Part shown: positions 45,277-53,599 of the stretch, piece after piece
Numbering within the stretch: the first letter of the stretch is position 1
How the letters are laid out: each line of letters opens with the position of its first letter
From: Pseudogemmobacter lacusdianii
Lineage (GTDB): Bacteria > Pseudomonadota > Alphaproteobacteria > Rhodobacterales > Rhodobacteraceae
Direction: 5' to 3'
Assembly (NCBI RefSeq): GCF_030848395.1
Contig: NZ_JAVDBT010000003.1
Location: 244,697 to 308,696 of the forward strand
DNA length: 64,000 nt
Program-made: the position numbers and the translations under genes
Notes under the pieces: model-generated
Told to the model about the DNA's origin: nothing
Databases searched by the model: none
What the model saw: the letters and a program-made list of their open reading frames with translations, nothing else

Positions 45277-45307
45277 TGAAAATGACAATCTTACACCATC
45301 ATTTTCA
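45277..45307. repeat. Perfect 9-bp inverted repeat between tRNA-Leu and metallopeptidase gene
   Basis: TGAAAATGA, a 13-base loop, then TCATTTTCA. It is 27 bases past the end of the metallopeptidase gene (minus strand) and ~97 bases upstream of tRNA-Leu. It could terminate the peptidase transcript or bind a regulator. Confidence 0.5.
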
Positions 45308-45333
45308 CGCAGCGCCCCGCGCGACCGCTTTGG

Positions 45334-46197
45334 TCACAGTCTTTGGGTCGAGAAGCTGTCGCAATCGGTCAACCGGCCCGAGTTCAGCCCCTTTGTAAAC
45401 CAGCGCGACCGCTGCTCTGAGGTGCCATGTGTAAAGGTATGCGGCATGGGCCGCCGTCCGGCATTGGCCTGCAAAGTGTCATCGCCAATCTGGCGCGCGG
45501 CATTGACCGCCTCTTCCAGATCGCCGGGCTCAATCGTGCCCAACTCCAACGCAGCCGCCCGCGCCCAGATCCCACTCAGGCAATCGGCCTGCAATTCGAT
45601 CCGCACAGAAATATCATTCGACTGCGCTTCCGAGGCTTGCTGGCGCAGCTGATTGGCCTGCCCCAAGATCCCCAGCTCGTCTTGCACATGATGGCCCACC
45701 TCATGCGCCACGACATAGGCGGCAGCGAAATCCCCCTTGGCGCCAAGCCTTTGACTGAGCGTGGTGAAGAAAGAGGTGTCGAGATAGACCCTCTTATCGG
45801 CCGGGCAATAGAACGGCCCCGTCGCTTCAGAGGCCCCCCCGCAGGCCGAGCGCGTTTGGTCTTTGAAAAGCACCAGCGTGGTCTGGTTGTAATCGCGGTT
45901 CAATTGATCCCGGAAGATATTGGCCCAGATTTCCTCCGTATCGGCCAAGGTGACGGCGACGAACTCACCAGCTTGCTGATCTGCCTCGGTCAACTCGACC
46001 GGCGCGCCAGAGCCGCTTTGCTGCATTCCGTCGGGGCCCAGAAGCATACTGGGGTCCACGCCAAGGAACATTGCGATCAAAAACACGATCACCGCGCCGC
46101 CGCCGCCGATTTGCAATCCTCGCCCACCGGCGCCGCCCCCGCCCACCCGGCGACGATCCTCAATGTTGCGGCTTTGACGCCGGCCTTTCCATTGCAT
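45334..46197 (-). CDS. Neutral zinc metallopeptidase (YpfJ/KPN_02809 family)
   Basis: 287 residues from the ATG at 46197, which has GAGGGG upstream and the family start MQWKGRRQSRNIEDRR; a longer reading to 46290 is not supported. One membrane segment follows a glycine-rich stretch (GGGGAVIVFLIAMFLGV). The zinc motif HEVGHH (HExxH) is followed by ELQADCLSGIWA, which supplies the third ligand region. A predicted periplasm-facing membrane peptidase of unknown substrate. Confidence 0.9.
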   Translation of the reverse strand: MQWKGRRQSRNIEDRRRVGGGGAGGRGLQIGGGGAVIVFLIAMFLGVDPSMLLGPDGMQQSGSGAPVELTEADQQAGEFVAVTLADTEEIWANIFRDQLNRDYNQTTLVLFKDQTRSACGGASEATGPFYCPADKRVYLDTSFFTTLSQRLGAKGDFAAAYVVAHEVGHHVQDELGILGQANQLRQQASEAQSNDISVRIELQADCLSGIWARAAALELGTIEPGDLEEAVNAARQIGDDTLQANAGRRPMPHTFTHGTSEQRSRWFTKGLNSGRLTDCDSFSTQRL

Positions 46198-46359
46198 TGG
46201 CACACCCCTCAACCTGTAAGATGCCGGGCCATACGCCCTTGCGAAAAAGCCTAGCCGCTTGCCTGCGATGCCGGAAGGGGGAGCTTTCAACGAAGGGTGA
46301 CTTCCGCCGCCCCTCCGCCTTGGATATGGTCAGCGCGCAATATGGGCTGGGAGTGCGGT

Positions 46360-46839
46360 ATGGCGGCGATCGAAAAGCGCGGATTTCGCCCGGAGGTTTG
46401 GGCCGGGCTTGGCTCGGCAGCTTTGCTGATCGGGGCCTTCGGCTTTCAGCATCTCGGCGGGCTGCCGCCTTGCCAACTTTGCATCTGGCAACGCTGGCCG
46501 CATGCTGTGGCGGTTCTGGTGCTCGCGCTGCTGCTCGCCACTGGCTGGCGGGTGCTGGCCGTCTTGGGCGCCTTGGCCGCGATGACATCGGCCGGGATCG
46601 GGCTCTTCCATCTGGGCGTGGAACAGGGCTGGTGGGAGTTCATCTCGACCTGCACCCAAGGCTCGATCGCCGGGCTTTCCGGCGCCGATCTCTTGGACCC
46701 AACGCTTGCCACCCCGCCGCCCGTGCGCTGCGATGCGATTGCATGGTCCTTCATGGGCCTGTCGATGGCGGCCTGGAACGCGGTCCTCTCCACCCTCTTG
46801 GCCGGACTTTGGACCATGGCCGCGCTGCGCCGTGGCTGA
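46360..46839 (+). CDS. DsbB-family disulfide bond formation protein
   Basis: 159 residues from the ATG at 46360 with GGGAG upstream. Four hydrophobic helices. The first periplasmic loop carries the redox pair in LPPCQLCIWQRWPH, and a second pair is formed by Cys in STCTQGS and VRCDAIAWSF. It would reoxidise a DsbA-like partner and pass electrons to quinone. The DsbA partner is not in the window. Confidence 0.9.
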   Translation: MAAIEKRGFRPEVWAGLGSAALLIGAFGFQHLGGLPPCQLCIWQRWPHAVAVLVLALLLATGWRVLAVLGALAAMTSAGIGLFHLGVEQGWWEFISTCTQGSIAGLSGADLLDPTLATPPPVRCDAIAWSFMGLSMAAWNAVLSTLLAGLWTMAALRRG

Positions 46840-46851
46840 ATGAGGCGGGGA

Positions 46852-48090
46852 TCACCCCGCCCGCACCACCGGCTCACAGCCCATCAGCCGGGCATGCTCT
46901 TGAATGGCGAAACGGTCGGTCATCCCCGCCACATAATCCGCCACGATCCGCGCCAGTTCCACCTCGTCGCGGGCCGCGGCGACATCGGCGGCCCATTCTT
47001 CGGGCAAAAGCTGCGGCTCGGCCATGAAAAGCGGGAACAAATCATCCACCACACGCGTCACCGCCGCCCGCACCACCATGACCGAGGGCGCACGATACAT
47101 CCGCGTGAACAGGAAGCTGCGCACCGCCTTTAGCTCTTGATAAAGCGGCTTCGAGAAGCGGATCACCGTGGTGCCAAGATTTCGGATATCCTCGACCGAT
47201 TGCGGTTGCGCCGCCGAAAGTCGGTTCTGCGCCACCGCGATCACATCTTCGACCATGCGGCCGAAAACCCGCCGCAAAGCCTCATGCCGCCGCCGCATCT
47301 TATCAAGGCCGGGATAAAGCCGATCCACTTCTTCAAAGGCCGGGCCGGTCACCGGCAGCTCCATCAGATCGTCCTCATTGAAAAGCCCCGAGCGCAGCCC
47401 GTCATGCAAATCGTGGTGTGAATAGGCGACATCATCGGCAATCGCCGCCACCTGCGCCTCGGCCGATGCATGGGTGGACAGCTCCAAATCCCAAGCGGCA
47501 TTCACCTCGGCCAATGCGTAAGGCAAAGGCCCCTCGTGCTGCTTATTGGCATTGGGGCCGGTCACGGGGCCATTGTGCTTGGCAATGCCCTCCAGCGTCT
47601 CCCAAGTGAGGTTCAGGCCATCAAACCCGGCATAATGCCGCTCAAGCCGGGTGACGATGCGCAAAGCTTGGGCATTGTGGTCAAAGCCACCATAGGGCGC
47701 CATCAAGCGCTCCATCGCATCTTCGCCCGTATGGCCAAAGGGCGTATGGCCCAGATCATGCGCCAAAGCGATCGCTTCGGCCAAATCCGTGTTCAGCCCC
47801 AACACGCCCGAGATGGTGCGCGCCACCTGCGCCACCTCGATCGAATGGGTGAGCCGGGTGCGGTAGTAGTCGCCCTCATGCTCGACAAAAACTTGCGTCT
47901 TATGCTTCAGCCGCCGAAAGGCCGAGGCATGGATGATCCGGTCGCGGTCGCGCTGAAACGGGCTGCGGAACGAGGACATGCTTTCCTCAAACAAACGTCC
48001 GCGCGACTGGCTCGGTTGGCAGGCAAAGAGGGCAAGGGTCATGGCAGTCCCGCGATTTGCCCATCGCAAACTGCACACGGGCTTGTTCAT
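46852..48090 (-). CDS. Deoxyguanosinetriphosphate triphosphohydrolase-like HD protein
   Basis: About 412 residues. Start is uncertain: the ATG at 48090 has a strong GGAGGAAG site, but family alignment would favour the ATG at 48042 (MTLALFACQPSQSRGRLF). Conserved blocks are FQRDRDRIIHASAFRRLKH, THSIEVAQVART and the HD motif in ALAHDLGHTPFGH, then DVAYSHHDLHDGL. These HD-domain enzymes release tripolyphosphate from dNTPs. Divergent from the IscA-like gene with only ~50 bases between. Confidence 0.9.
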   Translation of the reverse strand: MNKPVCSLRWANRGTAMTLALFACQPSQSRGRLFEESMSSFRSPFQRDRDRIIHASAFRRLKHKTQVFVEHEGDYYRTRLTHSIEVAQVARTISGVLGLNTDLAEAIALAHDLGHTPFGHTGEDAMERLMAPYGGFDHNAQALRIVTRLERHYAGFDGLNLTWETLEGIAKHNGPVTGPNANKQHEGPLPYALAEVNAAWDLELSTHASAEAQVAAIADDVAYSHHDLHDGLRSGLFNEDDLMELPVTGPAFEEVDRLYPGLDKMRRRHEALRRVFGRMVEDVIAVAQNRLSAAQPQSVEDIRNLGTTVIRFSKPLYQELKAVRSFLFTRMYRAPSVMVVRAAVTRVVDDLFPLFMAEPQLLPEEWAADVAAARDEVELARIVADYVAGMTDRFAIQEHARLMGCEPVVRAG

Positions 48091-48142
48091 TGCTTCCTCC
48101 CCCATATATGGAAAGAATGACCAAAAGCCCACGGGAATAGCT

Positions 48143-48475
48143 ATGGACCTGACACTTCCGCCGCGCGTCACCGACCGCGCCTTTGCCCGCCTTGCTGAGA
48201 TCGCGGAAATGACCGGCGAAAATCGCGCCCTGCGCGTGGGCGTTTTGGGCGGCGGTTGCTCGGGCTTTCAGTATGACATCCGGCTGGATGAGGCCGCATC
48301 GGATGATGTGGTGCTGGAAAAAGCCGGGCAAAAGGTCCTCGTCGACCCGACCTCGCTGCCTTTCTTGCAAAATGCCGTGATCGACTACACGGATGAGCTG
48401 ATCGGGGCGCGCTTTGTGGTAGAAAACCCCAATGCCAGCAGCGCCTGCGGCTGCGGCACCAGCTTTTCAATCTAA
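48143..48475 (+). CDS. Iron-sulfur cluster assembly accessory protein (IscA/ErpA type)
   Basis: 110 residues from the ATG at 48143. The three invariant cysteines of A-type carriers are present: Cys39 in GGGCSGFQY and Cys102/Cys104 in SACGCGTSFSI. It carries Fe-S clusters or iron to target proteins. No other isc or suf genes are nearby, so which A-type paralogue it is remains open. Confidence 0.92.
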   Translation: MDLTLPPRVTDRAFARLAEIAEMTGENRALRVGVLGGGCSGFQYDIRLDEAASDDVVLEKAGQKVLVDPTSLPFLQNAVIDYTDELIGARFVVENPNASSACGCGTSFSI

Positions 48476-48512
48476 AGCCCCCAGACGCGCGGCGCCTCTC
48501 ACGCCACCTCCC

Positions 48513-48574
48513 CATTTTTCTGTCTAAAAATATCCCGGGGGTGAGCGGCGAAGCCGCGAGGGGGCAGAGCCCCC
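48513..48574. repeat. Intergenic repeat, type B copy 4, with two GC hairpins
   Basis: CATTTTTCTGTCTAAAAAT then ATCC (48513-48535), followed by GCGGC-GAA-GCCGC (48545-48557) and GGGGGC-AGA-GCCCCC (48560-48574). Between the IscA-like gene and xth. Confidence 0.75.
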
Positions 48575-48646
48575 TTCTGCCTTCACGCCACCTTGTATCC
48601 CCGCCCCTCTCGCCGCAGAATGGTCCCCAGTCTGCGGAGTAGCCTT

Positions 48647-49426
48647 ATGAAAATCGCCACGTTCAACATCAACGGCATCAAAGCCCGGATCGAGGCTTTG
48701 CCGCGCTGGCTTGAGGCTGCCAAGCCGGATGTGGTCTGCTTGCAAGAGATCAAAAGCGTGGATGAGGCTTTCCCGCGCGAGGTGCTGGAAGATCTCGGCT
48801 ACAGGGTCGAGACGCATGGTCAAAAAAGTTTCAACGGCGTCGCCATTCTGTCGCGCCTTCCCTTAGAGGACGTCACCCGCGGCCTGCCCGGAGACGACAC
48901 CGATGAGCAAGCCCGCTGGATTGAAGCCACGGTGATCGGCGAGAAAGCCGTGCGGGTTTGCGGGCTGTATCTGCCGAACGGCAACCCGGCACCGGGGCCG
49001 AAATATGACTATAAGCTGGCGTGGATGGCCCGGATGGAGACCCGCGTCCGCGCGCTCTTGGCCGAAGAGATGCCGGTCATCTTTTTGGGCGATTACAACG
49101 TGATCCCACAGGCGATGGATGCTGCCAAACCGCAGGCTTGGGTCGAGGATGCGCTTTACCTGCCGCAAAGCCGCGCTGCCTTCCGCCGTATCTTGAACCT
49201 TGGCCTGACCGAGGTGATCCGCGCCCGCAACCCCGCCCCCGGCCTTTACACCTTCTGGGATTACCAAGCCGGCGCCTGGGAGCGCAACAATGGCATCCGG
49301 ATCGACCACCTGCTGGCCTCGCCGCAAGCGGCTGATCTCGTGCAAGACTGCGGCATCGACAAAGACACCCGCGCCGGTGACAAACCCTCGGACCATGTTC
49401 CGGTTTGGATGACGCTGGATGCCTGA
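48647..49426 (+). CDS. xth: Exodeoxyribonuclease III
   Basis: 259 residues from the ATG at 48647 (GGAG nine bases upstream), beginning MKIATFNINGIKARI. The endonuclease/exonuclease/phosphatase fold is complete: LQEIKS with the metal glutamate, YLPNGNP, FLGDYNV, and SDHVPVWM with the catalytic Asp-His. It acts on abasic sites and 3' ends in base-excision repair. Its last 8 bases overlap the next gene. Confidence 0.94.
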   Translation: MKIATFNINGIKARIEALPRWLEAAKPDVVCLQEIKSVDEAFPREVLEDLGYRVETHGQKSFNGVAILSRLPLEDVTRGLPGDDTDEQARWIEATVIGEKAVRVCGLYLPNGNPAPGPKYDYKLAWMARMETRVRALLAEEMPVIFLGDYNVIPQAMDAAKPQAWVEDALYLPQSRAAFRRILNLGLTEVIRARNPAPGLYTFWDYQAGAWERNNGIRIDHLLASPQAADLVQDCGIDKDTRAGDKPSDHVPVWMTLDA

Positions 49427-50252
49427 TCTGCCGCTCTTGGGCGCTGCCGCCTATCTTGATGAGCTGGCTTCGGTGCCGGGCCTGCGCGCTTGGATCGAGG
49501 GGCGCGATCTGGAGATCCGCGATTTCACCGCTTTGGGTGCCTTGCAGGGCGAAGCTTGGCGCGACATCGCCGGCCGTGTCAAAGCCGAGTTCAGCACCCA
49601 TGCGGGCCGCATCGGGTTGCATGGCCCCTTCCTTGGCTTTGCCATTGACCAACCCGACCCCGATCTGCGTGCCGTCGTTCAAGACCGCATCCTCACCGCG
49701 CTGGCGGCTTTAGAGGAGATCGCCCCCAATGGGCAGGGGCATATGGTGCTGCACAGCCCCTTCACCACTTGGTCCGGCTTCAACACCGGCACCGAGATGG
49801 ATGACCAAGAGGGCATGATCGCGCGCAGCTTGGCCCTTCTTACCCCTGCCGTCCGCCGCGCCGAAGCGATTGGCGCCACCATCGTTATTGAAAATTGTGA
49901 AGACCGCTGCCCGCATGAACGGGTCACGCTGGTGCGCGCCTTCAACTCGCCCGCGCTCAAGGTCTCGCTCGACACTGGGCATGCGCATTACGCGCATGGC
50001 TCAACCGCAGCGCCTCCGGTGGATGCTTATGTTCGCGCCGCTGGTGATCTTTTGGCGCATGTGCACCTGCAAGACGCCGATGGTATTGCCGACCGACACT
50101 GGGCTTTGGGGCGCGGCAATATCCATTGGCACGGCGTCTTTATGGCCCTGCGCGCGCGCAAGACCATGCCGCGGCTGATCCTAGAGATGGCACAAGCCGA
50201 GGATATTCTGGTCTCGGCCCATTATCTTATGGCCGAGGGGCTCGCCCGCTAA
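49419..50252 (+). CDS. Sugar phosphate isomerase/epimerase-like TIM-barrel protein
   Basis: 277 residues. AP_endonuc_2/xylose isomerase-like barrel: HGPFLGFAID, IVIENCEDR with a metal-binding glutamate, VSLDTGHAHYA with Asp-His, and HVHLQDADG, RHWALGRGNIHW near the C-terminus. The fold is shared by endonuclease IV and sugar isomerases; the metal pattern is closer to the isomerase/epimerase group, but the 8-base overlap with the abasic-site nuclease gene xth keeps a DNA-repair role open. No assigned function. Confidence 0.8.
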   Translation: MPDLPLLGAAAYLDELASVPGLRAWIEGRDLEIRDFTALGALQGEAWRDIAGRVKAEFSTHAGRIGLHGPFLGFAIDQPDPDLRAVVQDRILTALAALEEIAPNGQGHMVLHSPFTTWSGFNTGTEMDDQEGMIARSLALLTPAVRRAEAIGATIVIENCEDRCPHERVTLVRAFNSPALKVSLDTGHAHYAHGSTAAPPVDAYVRAAGDLLAHVHLQDADGIADRHWALGRGNIHWHGVFMALRARKTMPRLILEMAQAEDILVSAHYLMAEGLAR

Positions 50253-50298
50253 ACGCGCGGCTGATCGCCCCTCTCCAACAAATTATTGCCGTAAGACC

Positions 50299-51486
50299 TT
50301 AGTGCGGCTTCGTCACATCGTGGTTGTAAAGCCAATCAAACCGCTTCAGTGCCGCCGCTGGGGCGATTTTGCCACCCAAACGGATCACCATATGGGCCGC
50401 GGCGCGCTTGGCCCCCGCGAGATGGTAGTTCTTGGCATTGGCATTGGCGGCATCGACCACCCGCGCCGCGCGCGGGCCTCGTGTTGCTTGATAGGCGCGC
50501 ATCGCTGCGGTGTCGTTGGACTGGCGGTCCAGCGCCTCGGCCAAAACCCAAGCATCCTCAAGCGCAACGCTGGCCCCTTGCGCCAAGAAGGGCAACATCG
50601 GATGCGCGGCATCGCCCAAAATCGCAAGGGCCCCCTCAGGCAAGACCTTGAACCAGCTTTTGGCGACCGGATGGCGGAAGATACCCCACAACCAGACATC
50701 TTCCACCTGATCCAGCCAGCCGCGGACCCTTGGGGAGAATTTCTCGAAGGCCAGTCGCAGCTCCATCGGATCGTCGCGCAGCGACCAGCCTTCATCAACC
50801 CAGCGATCCCGCTCTTCGACGGCCACGATGTTGCGCATTGTGCCGCCGCGCAGCGGATAGCTGACCAAATGCCGGCCCGGTGCCATATGCACTTCGGCCA
50901 TCGCAGGATCGCTTGGATCGCAAGGCACCAAAGCGCGCCAAGCCACCTGACGGGTGAAGAAAGGCGCCATCGGCCCGTTCAAGGCCGCCCGCGCCGGCGA
51001 ATGCAGCCCGTCAGCACCGATCAAGAGATCAATCTCTTCTTCAGCCCCCGTAGTCATCACCAATTTGGGCTTTTGACCCGAAAGGTCGATCCGTTCGACT
51101 TTTTGCAAAAGGCGCAGCTCGACGCCGGCGGCCCGCGCACCGTCCAAAAGCAGGGCGATCAGATCGGCGCGGTGCAAAAAGTGGTAGCCCTGCTGGGGGC
51201 GCAACCGCGCGACATCCAACCGCGTGACCAACCGCCCATCGGCGCCATTGCGCAGCTCAACGCCTGCCGCGCGGGTCGAGACCGCCTCAAGCGCCTCGCC
51301 AAGGCCAAGTGCTTTTAGAACCGCCGCGCCGTTGGGGCTGATCTGCAGCCCTGCCCCAATCTCAGAGATCTCACTGGCCTGTTCTAGAACCGTCACCTTT
51401 GCACCGCGCAATGCCATAGCGCGTGCAACCGAAAGCCCTGCAACACCGGCTCCCAAAATGGTGACGGATCTACCGTTCAGCGCCAT
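50299..51486 (-). CDS. FAD-dependent aromatic-ring monooxygenase-like protein
   Basis: 395 residues from the ATG at 51486 with GGAGG seven bases upstream. The Rossmann motif GAGVAGLSVARAMALRG is at the N-terminus, IGADGLHSPAR is the DG motif, and ALLGDAAH-type sequence AILGDAAHPMLPFLAQGAS is the GD motif of class A flavoprotein hydroxylases (salicylate hydroxylase family). It uses NAD(P)H and oxygen. Substrate is unknown; no aromatic pathway genes are near. It follows the dksA terminator. Confidence 0.87.
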   Translation of the reverse strand: MALNGRSVTILGAGVAGLSVARAMALRGAKVTVLEQASEISEIGAGLQISPNGAAVLKALGLGEALEAVSTRAAGVELRNGADGRLVTRLDVARLRPQQGYHFLHRADLIALLLDGARAAGVELRLLQKVERIDLSGQKPKLVMTTGAEEEIDLLIGADGLHSPARAALNGPMAPFFTRQVAWRALVPCDPSDPAMAEVHMAPGRHLVSYPLRGGTMRNIVAVEERDRWVDEGWSLRDDPMELRLAFEKFSPRVRGWLDQVEDVWLWGIFRHPVAKSWFKVLPEGALAILGDAAHPMLPFLAQGASVALEDAWVLAEALDRQSNDTAAMRAYQATRGPRAARVVDAANANAKNYHLAGAKRAAAHMVIRLGGKIAPAAALKRFDWLYNHDVTKPH

Positions 51487-51499
51487 AACGCCTCCGAGG

Positions 51500-51530
51500 A
51501 AACAAAAATACCGGGCTCGCAAGCCCGGCA
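51500..51530 (-). terminator. Rho-independent terminator of dksA
   Basis: On the minus strand CCGGGCT-TGCG-AGCCCGG (51528-51511) followed by TATTTTTGTTT, 50 bases past the dksA stop and before the monooxygenase start. Confidence 0.88.
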
Positions 51531-51579
51531 TTATTTTCTACTTCCCGCAGGTTGTGCGCAAGTCCCTGATTACACTCAA

Positions 51580-52002
51580 TCAGTCGTCGCGGTGCACCTT
51601 CTCGCGGCGTTCGTGCTTTTCTTGAGCTTCCAGCGTCATCACGGCAATCGGACGCGCATCCAACCGTTTAAGGCTGATCGGCTCCCCCGTCATCTCGCAA
51701 TAGCCGAATTCGCCATTGTCGATCCGACGCAACGCCGCGTCGATCTTGGCCACCAGCTTGCGCTGGCGATCGCGGGTGCGCAACTCCAGCGCACGATCGG
51801 TCTCTTCGCTGGCCCGATCTGCCAAGTCTGGCACATTGCGCGCCGAGTCTTGCAGGTTTTCAATGGTCTCCGAAGACTGATCCAACAGCTCTTGCTTCCA
51901 GATAAGCAGCTTGCGGCGGAAATACTCAAGCTGCCAATCATTCATGAAAGGCTCGTCTTCGGCAGGGCGATAGTCGTCTGGCAGAAACACTTCCGGCTTC
52001 AT
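51580..52002 (-). CDS. dksA: RNA polymerase-binding protein DksA, single-cysteine form
   Basis: 140 residues from the ATG at 52002, with GGAGAG upstream. The coiled coil spans about 23-93; its tip PDLADRASEE keeps the functional residues Asp59, Asp62 and Ala64 (E. coli Asp71, Asp74, Ala76). Of the four zinc cysteines of E. coli DksA only Cys102 remains; the others are Thr105, Thr123 and Ala126, so it cannot bind zinc in the usual way. It should modulate transcription with ppGpp. Terminator downstream. Confidence 0.92.
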   Translation of the reverse strand: MKPEVFLPDDYRPAEDEPFMNDWQLEYFRRKLLIWKQELLDQSSETIENLQDSARNVPDLADRASEETDRALELRTRDRQRKLVAKIDAALRRIDNGEFGYCEMTGEPISLKRLDARPIAVMTLEAQEKHERREKVHRDD

Positions 52003-52122
52003 TGCAGCACTCTCTCTCCTCTGGGTTGCACCCGCCGACTGGCATCTAGCGTGGTGCGCTCCTATTGCGCGGCATGTAGCGTAACTGCGGCGCCTTGTCA
52101 CTAGGAGTTGCTAGAAATCGCC

Positions 52123-52150
52123 TTGACGACAAGGGACCGGGGCTTAATTT
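52123..52150 (+). promoter_or_regulatory. Possible sigma-70 promoter of the MoxR-like gene
   Basis: TTGACG (52123-52128) and TAATTT (52145-52150) with a 16-base spacer, 33 bases before the MoxR-like ATG. Confidence 0.4.
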
Positions 52151-52182
52151 GCCCTGCTCACAGTCAGGGGTTTGATCCGCAA

Positions 52183-53022
52183 ATGAAATTCGCCTCTACC
52201 TCCAATTATGTCGCTGATGCCGCTCTGGCTGTGGCGGTGAATGCCGCGGTAACTTTGCAACGCCCGCTCTTGGTCAAGGGCGAACCCGGCACCGGAAAGA
52301 CCGAACTCGCACGGCAAGTGGCCAAGGCGCTCGACATGCCGTTCATGGAGTGGAACATCAAATCCACCACCAAAGCGCAGCAAGGGCTTTACGAATATGA
52401 CGCGGTCTCGCGGCTGCGCGACAGCCAGCTTGGCGAGGCGCGGGTGCATGACGTGTCGAACTACATTCGTAAGGGCAAGCTCTGGCAGGCCTTCACCGCG
52501 CCGGGCCGGGTCGTGTTGTTGATCGATGAGATCGACAAGGCCGATATCGAATTTCCAAACGATCTTTTACAAGAACTCGACCGGATGGAGTTCCATGTCT
52601 ACGAGACCGGCGAGACCATTCGCGCCCAGCATCGGCCAGTGGTTATCATCACGTCAAATAACGAAAAAGACCTGCCCGACGCCTTCCTGCGTCGCTGCTT
52701 TTTCCACTTCATCCGCTTCCCCGACCCCGAGAATTTGGCGGCCATCGTGCGGATGCATTACCCCGGCATCAAAGAGCAACTTCTGGCCACCGCGCTCAGC
52801 CAATTCTTCGAGATCCGCGAGACGCCGGGGCTGAAGAAAAAGCCCTCGACCTCCGAGGTGTTGGACTGGCTGAAGTTGATCTTGGCCGAGGATTTGTCGC
52901 CCGAGGATCTGCGCCGCGATGGCAAAGATGCCCTGCCCCGGCTGCATGGCGCGTTGTTGAAAAACGAGCAGGATGTGCAGCTGTTTGAGCGTCTGGCCTT
53001 CATGGCGCGCGGCCAAAGATAG
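52183..53022 (+). CDS. MoxR-like AAA+ ATPase
   Basis: 279 residues from the ATG at 52183. Walker A GEPGTGKTE, Walker B VLLIDEIDKAD, sensor 1 IITSNNEKDLPDAFLRRCFF and the arginine-finger region are intact; PFMEWNIKSTTKAQQGLYEYD is typical of this MoxR subgroup. MoxR ATPases are chaperone-like partners of VWA proteins and help insert cofactors or mature complexes. The matching VWA gene is 577 bases downstream, with a small membrane protein gene between. Confidence 0.92.
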   Translation: MKFASTSNYVADAALAVAVNAAVTLQRPLLVKGEPGTGKTELARQVAKALDMPFMEWNIKSTTKAQQGLYEYDAVSRLRDSQLGEARVHDVSNYIRKGKLWQAFTAPGRVVLLIDEIDKADIEFPNDLLQELDRMEFHVYETGETIRAQHRPVVIITSNNEKDLPDAFLRRCFFHFIRFPDPENLAAIVRMHYPGIKEQLLATALSQFFEIRETPGLKKKPSTSEVLDWLKLILAEDLSPEDLRRDGKDALPRLHGALLKNEQDVQLFERLAFMARGQR

Positions 53023-53042
53023 GCAGTTAGCCCCGAATCGTT

Positions 53043-53074
53043 GCTTTTTGGCGGGCGCTGAACCCGCCAAAAGC
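53043..53074. repeat. 12-bp hairpin after the MoxR-like gene
   Basis: GCTTTTTGGCGGG, loop CGCTGAA, CCCGCCAAAAGC, with a single bulged T. Runs of T and A are inside the stem, so it is not a textbook terminator but may reduce read-through into the rest of the cluster. Confidence 0.6.
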
Positions 53075-53158
53075 CACACACGCAAGCGTTGAGCGGCTGC
53101 TTTCCTCAGCGGGCTCCGAATCACGATCAAAGGCGCGATGTGAAGGCACGCCCGCCCT

Positions 53159-53380
53159 TTGCGGAAGCCACCAGACCAGCGCCAGCATCGCGCAAACGCA
53201 TATGCCACCCAGCCGTTGCTTCGTTCTGGGGCGCTGGATCTGACGGTGCGTTCCACCGAGCTGGAAGCCCTGCGGATGGACAGCCAGTGCTTGGCAAGCT
53301 ATGGCTTCGGCTCGGACGCGCAAATCTTTGCGCGCAAACGCGAGATCGCGGCGCTGAGGGCGAAGGCGTCCGGGGGCTGA
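53159..53380 (+). CDS. Short unassigned reading frame, possible gene remnant
   Basis: About 73 residues from a TTG with no ribosome-binding site. The last ~48 residues (LDLTVRSTELEALRMDSQC, then LASYGFGSDAQIFARKREI) have normal GC-rich codon use and helical character, while the first part does not. It fits either a real small gene whose start I cannot place or the 3' remnant of a larger one. I recognise no family. It lies in the 390-base gap between the MoxR-like gene and the small membrane protein gene. Confidence 0.3.
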   Translation: MRKPPDQRQHRANAYATQPLLRSGALDLTVRSTELEALRMDSQCLASYGFGSDAQIFARKREIAALRAKASGG

Positions 53381-53417
53381 CCCCGCCTGCCTCCTTAAAA
53401 CCGCAAGGGGATAAAAT

Positions 53418-53585
53418 ATGTTTGTTATCGGCGGCTTGGTGATCGGCGCAATCTTGGGCTTGCTTTCGGCTCGCAAACGCAACGGATCCGGCGCGGATAT
53501 CGCCCAATTCATGGCCGTTTACGCGATCGGCTTGGGCATCCTTGGCCTGTTCCTCACCATCGTGATCGAACGGATGTGTTTCTAA
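53418..53585 (+). CDS. Small membrane protein in the MoxR-VWA cluster
   Basis: 55 residues, ATG at 53418 with AAGGGGAT at good distance, stop TAA at 53583-53585. MFVIGGLVIGAILGLLSARK forms one membrane helix, followed by the polar loop RNGSGADIAQFM and a second helix (VYAIGLGILGLFLTIVIE), ending RMCF. It is 14 bases before the VWA gene, so the two are almost certainly co-transcribed. No family known to me; it may anchor the MoxR/VWA pair to the membrane. Confidence 0.75.
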   Translation: MFVIGGLVIGAILGLLSARKRNGSGADIAQFMAVYAIGLGILGLFLTIVIERMCF

Positions 53586-53599
53586 GAAGGCGCTAGGGC

